From positions 11,472,001 to 11,536,000 of the forward strand of contig CM060732.1 of the NCBI GenBank assembly GCA_030704615.1: 64,000 nucleotides of DNA. The letters run 5' to 3'. The position numbers and the translations under genes were made by a program. The notes below the pieces were generated by a model. It saw only the letters and a program-made list of their open reading frames with translations. It was not told the DNA's origin and did not search any database. This document shows positions 45,551 to 58,000 of the stretch, in pieces; positions within the stretch are counted from its first letter, which is position 1, and each line of letters begins with the position of its first letter. Origin of the DNA: Takakia lepidozioides. Taxonomy: Eukaryota > Streptophyta > Takakiopsida > Takakiales > Takakiaceae.

Positions 45551-45838
45551 AATAGACGGGCAACATATATTTTTAGCTTATACTCTTAGATGTGTATAAG
45601 TATAATTTGAATATATATATATGCATATATATTATATATTATATACAGAAATAAATTAAAAATTACATATTACAATTCAATTGAATCGTGTGCCGACAAT
45701 TCAATTGAATTGCAAATTAGGGTTGTTTTCAAGCTAGTTTTAGTAGTTCAAGTGAATTGCGCACTTTTAGGGGGGTGATCAAGTGAATTGCGATGCATTT
45801 CACATCAAGGCCTTTTTGGAATTCCCTACACGTTCACT
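45551..45838. repeat. dispersed repeat with CAATTCAATTGAATTG motifs, copy 1
   Basis: Matches 59255-59495 (AATAGACGGGC start; CAATTCAATTGAATTG palindromes; GATCAAGTGAATTGC; end CATCAAGGCCTTTTTGGAAT then TCCCTAC). AT-rich and non-coding; probably a small non-autonomous element. Confidence 0.8.
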
Positions 45839-46484
45839 TATTAACACTCCGCACCCATTCGGACGAGTGTTGGACTGGTATATAGGGTCTGGTCGGGTAT
45901 CAACCAAGGTATTGAATAACCGACACAGCTGGTATTGGCTGTTGTAATACTATGGTTAATAATCGTAGCATTCGTGAGCTGCTTGCTCGCCGCATAGCCA
46001 CCATCTGATTGGCCCTGAGGAGGACGGCTATGACATGGTAGCGTGGCTCCGTATGCATATGGAGCCCTACTACAGGCCTCCACCAACCTGGCCACCTCCA
46101 ATAGACCCCGCAGCGACCACCGGTTATTTCACAAAATGTTCTTCTTTCGCTCCAATCCATTTGTCTTTTGAGTACAACCTCAGCGTAATACATTTGCAAT
46201 GTCGACTACAGGCAATCGATATAGGACCAATCCGATTATGATTTACGACCTACCTACTATTACTTATACCAACCTTCTAGGTGGTATTAAAACGAGATAC
46301 CTTGCATGAATCCATCGCATATGTGTACAGCCACAAATAGACAAGCGAAACACAAAACTAGTGCAAATGAATGGTAAGAAACCCTAAAAGTTTATCAGGT
46401 AGTTGAAAAAGGGTAGGTCGGAAGCGGCTTGCAAGCTGCCCTGTACTGCTACGTTAGATAGTGCCTGCATGTCACCCTACCACC

Positions 46485-46556
46485 GTTAATAGTAGGGGCT
46501 CTGGATATACCTCGCTGCTGCCGTAGCTCGGTATATACGGAGCCCCTACTATTAAC
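46485..46556. repeat. 27-bp-arm inverted repeat
   Basis: Arms 46485-46511 and 46530-46556 (GTTAATAGTAGGGGCTC and its complement outermost) pair with 3 mismatches around an 18-nt loop. The surrounding 45840-46690 is rich in GGTATTG/CAATACC motifs, and no gene is seen there. Confidence 0.85.
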
Positions 46557-46692
46557 AATAGCAGGCTCCTCGCAGCCACTATCTAGTCCGAATCGGCTGG
46601 TATTGGCAATTCCAATACTATGGTTGATAACCGGACCGGCTGGTATTACAATACCCCTGCAATACCGCAATACCCATAACCGACCACCTCGA

Positions 46693-49600
46693 TGTTGAAA
46701 GGAAATGGTGAGGGTTAACTGTTCACAACAGAATCTGGAAATGTCATGCACATTTTGGCGTCCAAGCTCAAAATCTGATATTACTTGATCCTGTTCATGT
46801 GCAGTTCATCTTGTTCCAGTTTTGGATGGCAAAAACCAATTGTGCTTGTTGGCCATGGCTACGGAGGTTTGGCTGTGAAGAGCTTAGTGGTACATACTGC
46901 AAGGACTGAAACCATGCCATGTGCGAACGAACTGGACAAGGAGGCTGCTGAGAATGCAAAAGCGTTCTTATCAAATCTCCGAGGCATTGCATACTATGCT
47001 GTTCCCCATTCCGCAATGAACTTGGGAAGTTTTGGTAAATTGGAGCCCTCAAGAAATATACAACACGACCTGATTGAGCGTTTATCAACAGAATTTGAGG
47101 GAGTTATTTGTAGACTTCAAATCCACGTCTTGGCTTTTGGAGAGGGCAAACCAACACAAAATTGGGTACGTTCTCTGGAGTTTTTCATAATTACAAACCA
47201 AGAAATGCTGCCGAGTATTGGTATTAATAAAATTTACTAATTGGATAGGAACATGATGCGAGGCATTTTATGCTAGGTGTCAAGTAGTGCAGTATTTTAG
47301 GGTTAGCTAGGTGTACGTGCTGCTTCAACTTTAACTAAGACTGGAGAATTTTTCCCCTCTGCGAGGTTGAATTGCTTACTTTCCATCACATGTGGAGAAC
47401 ACAGACCTATGGTAAACCTCCCCGCACAAGCAACGATGCACAGTGCAACGATGCTGTGCAGATGAATCAGAAGCTGAATTGTGTCATCTATGGTCCAAGT
47501 GGTTTAGATATCTTGAGGGCTTCCTTTTATATAACAACTATTTGAGATTCAAGAAAGTGTTACTACTCCAGTGGTTGAAAAGATGAATTTTCTATCTCGT
47601 AGGGTTGGATTGTGCCGTATGAGTCTGCCATAAGATTATCTGGCTGTAACAACTACAAAGTGGAGGAGTCGGATCATCTGGATATCACGCGACCTCCTTC
47701 CAGAGAACATATCATATATGACAAATTGTTGATGCTGCTGAAGATTTGCCAAACGCCACCGGTACGTCCTCATGTCAGTAGTGGATATTTTACCTCCTCG
47801 CCATATTTGTCCCTCACTTGTCTTATCATTAATGTGTCCCCGTATCCCACTGATGTAATCTGGATTTTGCAGCATAGTGATGACTAATGCGCAACACCTT
47901 CCACTGAGCTCTAGGTGAGCAATATCTTCCTTATGCTACAGGCTATCCTGCTGCAGTCAATCTTGCAATCCGACCCTGTGATATGTGTCCTACAACGTCT
48001 CTTCTCAGCTTTAGTGCCCATGGTTTCTTGTAGATTGCGTTCTTAGCATATTTGCCTAGTGTGCATATGTTCTAATTTTTATCTGGTCACTGGAATGTAG
48101 GGTGATGTGAACTTTCCTCTAATGATCTCTCAACTTGAAGGAGGGTGCCCACAACACCATAATTGAGTTGTTCCTCGAGGTATGAATCAATGGATGACTA
48201 CCATAAGTGTATCCTATTCACTAATCTTCACTTGAACTTGAGGCTTAAAAGTGGAACCTATTAATCATGAGTTTGTGTCTTGCAGCGCAACATGATCAGG
48301 GAGGCAATTGCTTTTCTTTTGGATGTTTTGAAGCCTAACCTTCCAGAGCATGCCATGCTTCAAACTAAGGTAGAAGCAGCTCTGACTCTTACAATGTGCA
48401 GTGCAGATGGACTTGCATGGTCTGTGCCCTCCTGTAACTTGTTTGTTGGTTTCCTGTTCTTTCCCCTTGCTATGGTGTGCATCTTGATTATCCTTCTATG
48501 ACCTTGTTACTAGTCCCCCCCCCCTTTACATAGCTACCTTGCACGTACTTAGTACTTACCTGTAGATATGATCGACAAGGTCATGTTAATCCACTGGATA
48601 ATGGGGGTGACATGTGTAAATGAATGTTGTTGGTCATGCAGGTCTTGAAGATCAGTCTGGTCGCGTCCCCCAGCATAGCGGACTCAATTTTGGCAACTGG
48701 CATGTTCAGCCATTATGACCGTCCTCAAATTGCTGAGCTCTGTCGGAAAGCTGGTCTTTACATGCATGCCCTTCAGGTCTATTTCTGCTTTTGCACTCTT
48801 GCAGTTCTCTGCTCATCATACTTCAATCTTTTAATTTTGTCGATCTACACTGGTGTGTCTTGACTTCAGGGCTGGAATATACTTTCCATTAGGCCTGAGT
48901 GAATATTTCGTCCCCTCTTATTTGTGTTCTTTTTAATCTAGTTTTGTCTCCAGATTAATTTTTGCAATATGTCTGGATGTATACTTTATCCTTGCCCTGG
49001 AGGTCAAACAGTCACTTTTATGTCCATGCAAATAAAGTTTCTAATGATCCTTTCTTGTGCAGTTGAACCCAGAAAATGCGCCTTTGGTGGTTGGGCAATT
49101 GCTGGATGATGGCCGCCCCGAGGATTTCATCAAGGACTTTATCTTGTCTGTCCACTCTCTACTGCCAGTGGAGGCACTGGTTGACGAGTGCGAGAAGAGG
49201 TAATAAATTGTCCCGATCTTTATGTCATTATTAATCTGTTTGTTTTCTCCCCGCATGATGTCTATGTCACAGTCAATTCTCAGGTTATGCACAAGATGAA
49301 AATGTAAGGAAAGAGGGCACATTACTGACTTTTTAATTCCATGTGGAAGCTGTCTGTTGTCTCAGGATGAATCAAACTAACGGTTTGATGGGTTGGACAG
49401 GAACCAGTTGGGATTGCTGACTCAGTTCTTAGAGCATCTTGTGAGTGAAGGGAGCGAAGAAGTGCATGCACATAATGCACTGGGGAAGATCATCGTTGAT
49501 ACAAACAAAGATCCAGAGCTCTTTCTGACCAGAAACCGCTACTATGACTCTAAGGTCATTGGTAAATATTGTGAGACAGAAGATTACACACTTGAAGTAA

Positions 49601-50011
49601 TTGCATATAGACTTGGTCAATGTGATGCGGAGCTTGTTGATGTCACAAACAAGCACAAGCTCTTCAAGGTTCAGGCCAGGTACATCCCAACTCTATTTTC
49701 CGTCATTTGTGATTCTGTCTTGTGTTTTGCATGATGTCGTAGAAATGATAAAGAAATTACTTGACTACATCTTGTTGGCGCTTCTTAGGTATGTGGTGGA
49801 GCGCATGGATCCTGACCCGTGGAAAAAGGTTATGCACCCAGAGTATCCAGAATACAGGAAGCAGCTTACTCTTGAGGTGTTGTCTATTGTTCTACCAGAG
49901 AGCAAGAACCAAGAGCAGGTGTTAGCCCTGTTAGCCACTTTGAAGGCACACTTGCCCCATGAGTTAGTTGAGCTTTTACAGTCAAGAATGTTTTTCAAAA
50001 CTCTGCCTTGA
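46693..50011 (+). pseudogene. SERAC1-like/clathrin heavy chain chimera, right copy of inverted duplication
   Basis: Plus-strand counterpart of 35890-38958. SERAC1-like exons: 46805-47165 (SSFGWQKPIVLVGHGYGG) and 47603-47761 (GWIVPYESAIRLSGCNNYKV). Clathrin exons: about 48103-48180 (8 bases lost after GGGTGCCCA, so out of frame), 48286-48370 ([20 protein letters not shown]), 48641-48777 ([15 protein letters not shown]), about 49063-49200 ([15 protein letters not shown]), 49401-49678 ([20 protein letters not shown]) and 49789-50011 (YVVERMDPDPW, LPHELVELLQ). The last exon is absent on the left. It is frameshifted near its end and stops at 50009-50011. The hydrolase elbow is again GHGYG. The right copy lacks the upstream hydrolase exon found at 39102-39385. 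Confidence 0.87.
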
Positions 50012-50046
50012 GTGGGTAATCACCTCTAAAATGATCTCTTTGCACT

Positions 50047-50252
50047 CTGGTGGCATTCAACGACCATGGGGAGGGAGGTGGGGATCTCAAATGGAAACAG
50101 GGGCGGGCCAGTGCTCCCTTCCTACACTCTCCCTCCCTTCTTACGTCAAAAGGACCATGCTTCACAATGTGATAAGGCCTGCTTTGGAGTATGCATCAGT
50201 CGTGCGAGTTGACAACTCCAACCATGCCAAGTCCCTTGAATGCATCCAGGTT
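50047..50252 (+). mobile_element. LINE-C: short internal fragment related to LINE-A/B
   Basis: Plus-strand pieces VAFNDHGEGGGDLKW and MLHNVIRPALEYASVVRVDN match the RT C-terminal region of LINE-A, with the part between them deleted. It begins about 40 bp after the last clathrin exon. Confidence 0.8.
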
Positions 50253-50510
50253 GTACCAAACGCTCCTCAACACACACACTGAAAGAAAGAGCTTGATCAC
50301 ATGGTTTGTCTTCAACCTGCCCACACTGTGTACTGTGGTTTGCTAATACATTTTAGGATAGAGTAGTTGTTGTTTCAAAGTACATTTGGTTCATCTACTT
50401 GATAGCCTATGTGAACTTTAGTGACGTAAGTCTTATGGGGAGTGTGTGAGTGGATACAGTGACTACAGAATTAACAGCAAACAATTACAACAAGGGCAAG
50501 GTCGAAAGCA

Positions 50511-52247
50511 TTGGCACTGGGGCTATTAAGCAGAGATAAGACAGATCATGTGAACATGGACAACAACCATTTGGATGGTGACAAAGTAGTGGATGATTTA
50601 GTACTTTATGTGGAAGCAATGTTGAATGAGGGTGCCACAATGAAATCAATCGCCACTGCCCTTGCTTTTGATGATGTACGACCATTGAGAAGATTGCTAT
50701 CAGAAGTCCAAGGGTCTCCTTTCAAAGTTCATCATGAATTGAGTGTCCAATGCTTGTGTGAAAAGATTCAAGAGTTACTTCCTATTGAAGAGAATGGGTC
50801 AAATTGGGGAATGAGAACAGTGCAATCTGCCTTAAGGAGGTCAAATTGGCGGATTCCTCGAAGGAAGGTGGGGGAAGCTTTGAAAATCATCTCACCCTAC
50901 CATTATGAGCGTAGGAGAAGGGCACAGGCAATTCGGAGGACTCAGTATAATGTGACAATGCCTATGGCTCTATGGCACATTGACTGTAAGTATTTTATCT
51001 CATGCATCTTAATGTTCTTTGAAGATGCACATGCAAGACGTTTTCTTTGTATTACATATCGCACAAAATTGTAGGCAAACTAAAACATGTCTGCAATTCG
51101 TGGTGCAGCTTATGACAAATTGATTATGTTTGGTCTTCGAGTACATGCTGGCATTGATGGGGCCTCTCATTTTGTTTTATGGGCGAACGTTGCAAGAAAC
51201 AAGAAAGAAAAAACCATTTTCAAAGGATATCACGATGCAGTTTCCAAGTTTGGAGCACCTTTACGAATTCGATCTGATTTTGCAGTAGAGCACTCTCTTA
51301 TAAAACAACACATTGAAGCCACACGTTCTGAAACACCCAATCCGTACTTGACTGGGTCTTCTACACACAATCAGGTTAGTGTTCTATACAATTCTATCTT
51401 GCATATCAACTTTACGTTTCTGTCATATTTCTTGGTTCATCTTTATTAATCTTTGAGTGTGTAATGTTGTGCATATTCCTAATACTTTGTGTGGTGTAAT
51501 CACCACGTTAGAGGATTGAACACTTTTGGCGGCATCTATGGGAGAAGGTAATGTTCTACTACAAAAATTGCTTCCAAGCAATGGTCAATGATGGATTATT
51601 GGATATGGACGATCCGTGGCAACGAGAATCTTTTATTGACGTATATATGCCCATACTACAAGAAGCTGTTGATGAATACGTGAAGATTTGGAATGGACAT
51701 CGAGTTCGCACGATAATGAAAACGGTCGATATCGTCGATCACATGTTCCTGCTCGTTTCTTTCGCGAGTATGAACGTTTGCATGGGTAAGCTCATGGTTT
51801 TCTCTTGTTTGTACTTTCATTGTTAAGCTACAATTTACATTGGAATGTTATTCTAATGTGGTGATGTGTTTGATCATGTAGATGGACCAGCCACCTTATT
51901 GATGACCCACGATTCAGGAAGACCCCCGACACATTGGTAACCAAGACTTGGGGCCTCGTGGGAATCAAAGGTGGCGATGTGCAGGTGGTTTGCATGACCT
52001 TCCTACCAAAAGAGCTGAACTCATTCCTGACATGGTTCGTGTCCGTGCACAAGCTTATGAAATTGGAAAGGTTGGGAAGGATTCGATCTCTTGTTTTCAT
52101 CTCCACTACTACATGTCTCGGTATTGTGGTTTGGCAACGCATGAACATAGATATTTTGATCAATTGGACCTCATTAGTAATACCGTGTTAAGTAGGGAAG
52201 CTCTCCAACTTTTAATTACACAAGCTCTTGTATGTAATTGTGATTAA
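50511..52247 (+). CDS. DDE integrase-core protein, multi-exon, probably frameshifted
   Basis: Resembles the eukaryotic integrase-core proteins that share the LWHID and HNQRIE motifs and are related to retroviral-type integrases. Exon 1 (from 50511 or slightly upstream, to 50985) has a DNA-binding-like region (MRTVQSALRRSNWRIPRRKV) and ends in ALWHID, the first catalytic Asp. Intron 50986-51108 (GTAAGT...GTGCAG). Exon 2 (51109-51374) reads LIMFGLRVHAGIDGASHFV and LRIRSD, the second Asp, ending in THNQ. Intron 51375-51511. Exon 3 (51512-51785) opens with RIEHFWRHLW; the Glu lies 35 codons after the second Asp. All three phases join correctly. Near 51710 the conserved reading moves to the next frame, a one-base lesion. 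Exon 4 starts near 51882. It could be a transposase, a domesticated gene, or a recent pseudogene; no terminal inverted repeats were found. Confidence 0.75.
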
Positions 52248-52299
52248 CTGAATAAGTGGGACAATCACATTCAAAGATAATTATTTTATGTCACGTACT

Positions 52300-52967
52300 T
52301 TGAGGATTTCTGTTAAATAAATGTCATCTTTTCCCTTCATCATATCCATTGTCCATATTGAACCATACACCCTAAACCATTATCATCTCCCAACCATACT
52401 ACTTGGGGGCAGGGCCTGGGTTGTACGATCTCTGGAGGGTTGTGAAATTGTTGGGTTTCATTGGGAAGTGCACAGCGTGAGGCTCATGAGGCCGCCTTTT
52501 ATCTCCAACAATCTTTGTCTGCCCCACATATGAGACAATGATGACCAACTTGCCTCATTTTCAAGAACCCTCTATTCATAATCTAAGAATTTTGCATACA
52601 GTAATAAAAATCTGAATATACACTCATGGAGACACGAATATTCAACCAGGACTTATAGCTGCACCCTTGTCTCTTATATGCCATGTACCTTGAGTTTAAA
52701 ATCTGATAACTTGTGTTCTGTTGATTGGAGTCATGGTTTCTCCAACTGCTGTATACCTTCCATAGCCACCGAGAGGTCTATCTCTCCAGGTTTTAGAACA
52801 CTCCTGTAGCCTGTACAACCACAAAGTAGAATTTTTTTGCTTCCATGTAACATTTATTTTTCTCACATAAGTGGTCAACAACCTTACACTTGGCATGATA
52901 GGTTAGGAGTCTACTTTGAGATGCCCAAGTCAAGTTTCAACCTCTACTGAATGGACGCCCTTTGCGC
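52300..52967. other. no gene recognised
   Basis: Sequence between the integrase-core gene and the tandem repeat at 52970. Short frames only. Confidence 0.45.
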
Positions 52968-52969
52968 AG

Positions 52970-53170
52970 GTGTAGTGGTATAGCGCTTGATTACAACAGA
53001 ACTTAGTTAATTTTGGTAAATTAGTCTATATGCAGGTAGAGGTATCGTCATTGGGTACTAGCCCTGTTTGGTATACTCACAGAGGTACAGCGCTTGATTC
53101 CAAAGAAACTTAGTCAAAACTACACCATCTGTAGGTAAGGGTATCGTTATGAGGTAGTTTCCCTGTTAGC
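52970..53170 (+). repeat. ~108-bp tandem repeat, two units (left inverted copy)
   Basis: Units contain GTATAGCGCTTGATT, TATATGCAGGTAGAGGTATC and CCCTGTTTGGTATAC. The same unit occurs three times in the opposite orientation at 58905-59165. The two arrays bracket the zinc-finger gene and LINE-B. Confidence 0.85.
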
Positions 53171-53232
53171 ATGTTTCATCTGCACCTTGAGACACTAACC
53201 AATTTCATACTGCCAAGCCCTTATAGTGCCAA

Positions 53233-53540
53233 TATACGGGTATGTACATATACCAAACATGATACCACTGTAAGAGTATCAACGTCTAAGAGTTGATATA
53301 TTAAACTCTCTATCGAACACACAGCCCAATTGCAACATGATACCTTTGTAAGGGTATCGAAACAAGATTATTGGAGATAATTCTCGAAATGAACATGTCT
53401 TTTGTTTTCTCTGGGGTTGTGTCATGGGGGCCAGATACTAGTGCCAGGGGAGTACATGATGATGCAGGGGAAGCCATTCATCAATTGTGAGGTTTGAAAT
53501 TGTCTGTTTCTTTCAGAGATAGCCATATTTCTTTTGCCAA
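53233..53540. repeat. dispersed repeat with GATACC...GGTATC motifs, copy 2
   Basis: Partner of 45190-45440. It contains GATACCACTGTAAGAGTATC and GATACCTTTGTAAGGGTATC, near-palindromes that recur in the area. The right half overlaps the end of the zinc-finger reading frame. Confidence 0.75.
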
Positions 53541-54873
53541 TAACGTGCCTTGAACCACCTTGTGCCATTTCCCACAGTCGCTCCGCTTTCAATTTGAACC
53601 TGTAACGCGCCTTGTTCTCATACACCCTCTTTCTCTTATCTGCATCCCCATAGATCTTCATGTTCGTTCTATGGTAATTTTGTTTTCTCTTCTTCCTATC
53701 CGTAGGGCGACCAGGCTTACCTGGAAGGAGGCGAGGACCTCCACACTTTACCACAAGGTGGTTTTGGAAGTTATGTTTGTCCTTCCAACCCATGGAAGGT
53801 CCTTCGCCGCAGATCAAACAAAACCAATGTCCATTCTCCCGTTTGTAGTGCACCCCCTCTTGTGCAAACGAACCACCTAAATAACATAGATAGTGGATGT
53901 GTGAAATTAGGCATACCAGGGTTTTAGAAATGGAGATTCACCTACATGATGATACCTTTGTAAAGATATTTGTCTCTAGGCATCTATTATACTTCTGTGT
54001 TTAGCACTACACCTATCCTGCACATAATGCACATACCTCTGTACAGAAAAGACACCTTTTAATACCTCTGTGGAAGTAAAGACGTTGCATACAATCCAAG
54101 CAATAAAAGAATGAAAATGTACTTGAAACTAGGAATCCCCTAGGAGTCCCAAGAGTTGTAAATAAGCATGAACTTACTTCCTTGCCCTCCTAGCACTCCT
54201 TGCCCTCCCCTGTACGCGCCGGCTCTGTCGAGGTAACAGGAGTTGGTACGACGTCACTGTTTGCTACAACAGACACAACGCAAGATGAAGGGGCTTCATG
54301 ACGTCTTGACTTCACTTTGATACGCTTCCCTGTTATGTTGGATCTTCCCATGTTTAGATACCTTCCTGTCTCCTGGAAAAAACAATGTTGTTTGAAAAGC
54401 ACGGTGCTCCGAGCTCGTAGCACTGGACCCCTATTCCTATCTTCACAAAAAGACAATGTTGTTATAGGGCAGAGAACACACCCTGAAGTTGTCTACTGTT
54501 GCCTGCAAGCTCTTGAGATGTGGCTCTTTTTTTAGCAGATTGGCCAGCAACCTAATATTGCGGAGACAATAAACACCCAACAGTCACACTGACCATCAAC
54601 CTAAACTTAATTCCAAGCATTACAGACGAGCCATGACACAAACACTAACCCCTTCACTCCAATTGTTCTTCATGTGTTTTGCTCACAGACTAGTTTACCA
54701 GTTAGGGCCTTCTTGCTCACATCTTCAAAGAATACAAGCACTGCAAACACATGTTGCTGGCTAGCAAGGTTCAAGTCACACCCTTCCAATGGAAATGACA
54801 GCAGAAACAAAATGAAGCCAACCAACTCCCTAAACTCATTTCCTAACATTGTTAACCATGCTGAGCACCACAT
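53422..54873 (-). CDS. possible multi-exon gene with a zinc-finger-like exon
   Basis: Three minus-strand pieces look exonic. 54873-54699 follows a good acceptor (GCTTATTTCAG), encodes EGCDLNLASQQHVFAVLVFF, and ends at GTAAAC. 54372 to about 54190 follows TTTTTTCCAG and encodes a basic stretch (SNITGKRIKVKSRRHEAP), with a TAG shortly before a GTAAGT donor. 53853-53422 is open for 143 codons with FCLICGEGPSMGWKDKHN, FQNHLVVKC and a strongly basic region (GRPTDRKKRKQN). Cys/His spacing suggests one zinc finger, family unknown. The TAG suggests decay or a different exon junction. It lies inside the segment bounded by inverted tandem repeats, so it could be the element's own gene. Confidence 0.4.
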
Positions 54874-55015
54874 CTGAAATAAGCATGTCTCAGATTGATT
54901 TAGATATGTACCTTGTCACGAGTGGTGCATGTAGCTTCCCTGTACCCACAGTAAACCCTGACTATTGTTACAATTTGCACAAAAGCTTGTCAAGTAACTT
55001 TCACACCTACTCTTA

Positions 55016-58000
55016 TCCTTGAGGTCATCCAACATGTCCTCCCCCATGTCACTGACTGGAAACAAGTTCAGGGAAGTTTTCTGCCTAACTTCATTTTCAT
55101 CAGACAATCTCATGGCAACAGACATGGCTGAGGACACTAGAGCCTCTAAGTCAGACTTATCCAGCAGGGTCAAGCCTTGCGGATACAGGTCCAGGTCCTT
55201 GAGGATCTCTTGTACTCTCTTCTGCCAGGACTTAGCCTGTTTGACAGGGCGGTCCTGTTTCCAAGATATAGAGTCGATTAATTTAGGATATCTGGTGTTG
55301 GGCATATGTTGCAGCTGACCCCACCATCTGACCTTGAATTCATGTCGTCGGGAGCTGAAGGACGGAATGCCAAACTCACCCCGAACAGCCACATTGGCTG
55401 TTTTGGAGCATGCTGACATACACTCCTTAACCACCCCCACTTGAATGGATTCTACAGACTTAGCCTGGTTGGAGTTATCAACCCATATAGCAGATCCGTA
55501 CTCCAAGGCGGGTCTAATAACGCGACAAAGCATGGTTTTCTTAACCTCAGAGTTGACCCCTCTGCAGTGCAAAAATTTAGTGAGCCCCAGTGCTTTGCCC
55601 TTGCCAGTTTGAACAACTTTCCGGATATGTGCATCCCAATTACAATTGGAGGAGAACTCAACACCCAGGTAAGTGTAGGAAGGGAGGACCGGGATCTCTT
55701 GGCTACCCCACTGCCACTTAAGATCACTTCCTCCCTCTCCTCTGTCGTTGAATGCTACCACTGCACATTTGCTGACATTAGCCTCTAGCCCCCAAAGATC
55801 AAAGTATGTCTTCGCGCAATCAATCAACTCCTGGAGATTGGTTGGAGTCTCCCCTATGCCTGCGAAGTCATCCGCAAACATAAGGGCTGGTATGGTGGTA
55901 TCACCCACCCTTAACCCAAATCCCTCACTTTCCACATCCTCGAGGAGTTGATTGATGAAAACATTGAAGAGCAGAGGGGAGAGAGTACATCCTTGAGCTA
56001 CACCTTGGTCTAAGTCAAAGAAGTTGGACTTCTGTCCGTTAACAGTGACACAACTTTTGGTGTGAGCATACAAGTTGTGGACAACTCTCCACATCTTTCC
56101 CTTGATCCCACAAGACCAGAGGCGGAACCATAGGCCATCTCTCCACACTGTGTCATAAGCCTTTTTGACATCCAGGAAAAAGACATAAGTGGGTTTCCCT
56201 TCTTTTTCCTTCCCTGGATAATCTGGCTTAGAGTGAAGATATGATCCACACAGCCCCTGTTTTGCCGAAAGCCAGCTTGGCCTTCGTGGAAACAACCTCT
56301 AGACTCCAGATCAACCTCGAGACGAGTACTTATAAATAAGCAGAATGTCTTGCCAACAACATTGAGGAGCGTGATGCCACGGTAGTTCCCCGGTTCTTCT
56401 CTGTCACCCTTCTTGTATAGATTGACAATGACCCCCTGTCGCCAGCGAAAGGGGATCATTTCAGTCTTCCAGAGAAGGTTAAAGAGGAGAAGTAGGGCCT
56501 CTATCATGGGATCGCCACCGTGCTTGATAAGCTCGTTGACAATACCATCTGGTCCAGGAGCTTTACCTCCATTTATATGTTCAATTGCTTCGACAATCTC
56601 AAAAGAACTAATGGGAGCATTATAAGCCATTGAAATATACTCCAGTTCATCAGGGCTGTTTTGAATCATAGGAACAGTTTTTCCAACTGTGTCCCTCCAT
56701 TCAGCAGAAGACCCCTCACTGTTATACCTAGAAGTTCTGCCAAGGATACTGTAGTGAGTTTCAAAGGTTTTGACAATGTCAACCGATGAAGTCACCACTG
56801 CACCTTTAGTAGTCTTCAGCGCTTGTACTTGCTGACCGTTTTTCGGTTTGTACAAACGTTGAAGGGCCAAGCAGAATTTCTTGTCATTACCACCATGGTG
56901 GTTTGAGTTTATTTCACTGTATAACTTGTCCCAGTATAATTTTTTCTGAGACCTAACAAGCTGATTGATATCTTTACGGAGCTGGTAGTCCCTCGCCCAC
57001 AATTCTCTGTTGGTTTCCAAATTGCAGCACTGTTTATAGAGGGCTCGTCTCTCAGCTATCTTGAGTTTAATCTCATTAGTCCACCAATTAACAGCTCTAC
57101 CGCAGACAATTAGTTTCCTCCCAATGATCTTGTCAGCCACGGAGAAACGAAACTCTCCCAAGAGTCCACTGCTCGTACTCAGCCTTGACCTCCTCATTGT
57201 GGAATTTTTCTATGCGCCACTTCCGAATCGAACGTTTCACAGATCTCTTGGTGGTGGGAAAACACCTTTTGATGTCAGTCCAAACCAGGAAGTGGTCAGA
57301 GGTACCAATATCAGTTCTGTCGATCAACACATCGGCACACTGGGGGAACAAAATTTTGTCCATTATGATATAGTCCACAATGGAACGTTCCCCAGTTTGG
57401 GGTTTCTCACGAGTCCACTGCACTTGGTCACCTCTTGTCCTGTTATTCAAGGTCAAAAGCTGAAGCTCTTCTAGACAGTTAATTAACCGTCTGCCATTAG
57501 AATTCAGCTCGTCCTCACCAAAAGGTCCAATGATATCGTCCTGATGGATCCCTTTGCCCACCCAGGCATTGAAGTCCCCCAATAGTACCACCTGACCTTT
57601 GGCAAGGAACGAAGCACAGTCCAGCTTCAAAACTTGTGAGGCCTTGTCTGCGTCAGCACACAGGGTCCCCTCTGTGGGCATGTAAACACAACGGACAAAG
57701 AGGTCCAGCAGAGTACTCATGCCGCCCTTCAAATTCAGTTTTAGCCAGATACTATGCTCGTACCTCAAACCCTTGTTGATAATTTCACAATTGTCAAACA
57801 AGAAATCACGGACGAACTTATTTGAGATTGAATTGATGCGGGACTCTATTAGAAGCACTTTTGGTCATTACAACCTTCAACGTATCCCTGTTATCAAGTC
57901 TCGAGATGGTACCATTAACCATGAAATCCAAGCCTAAGGTAGAGCATGTAGTTTTAAAGGACACATCGTCCATCCTGGGATTCACCCCAAAAACTACACA

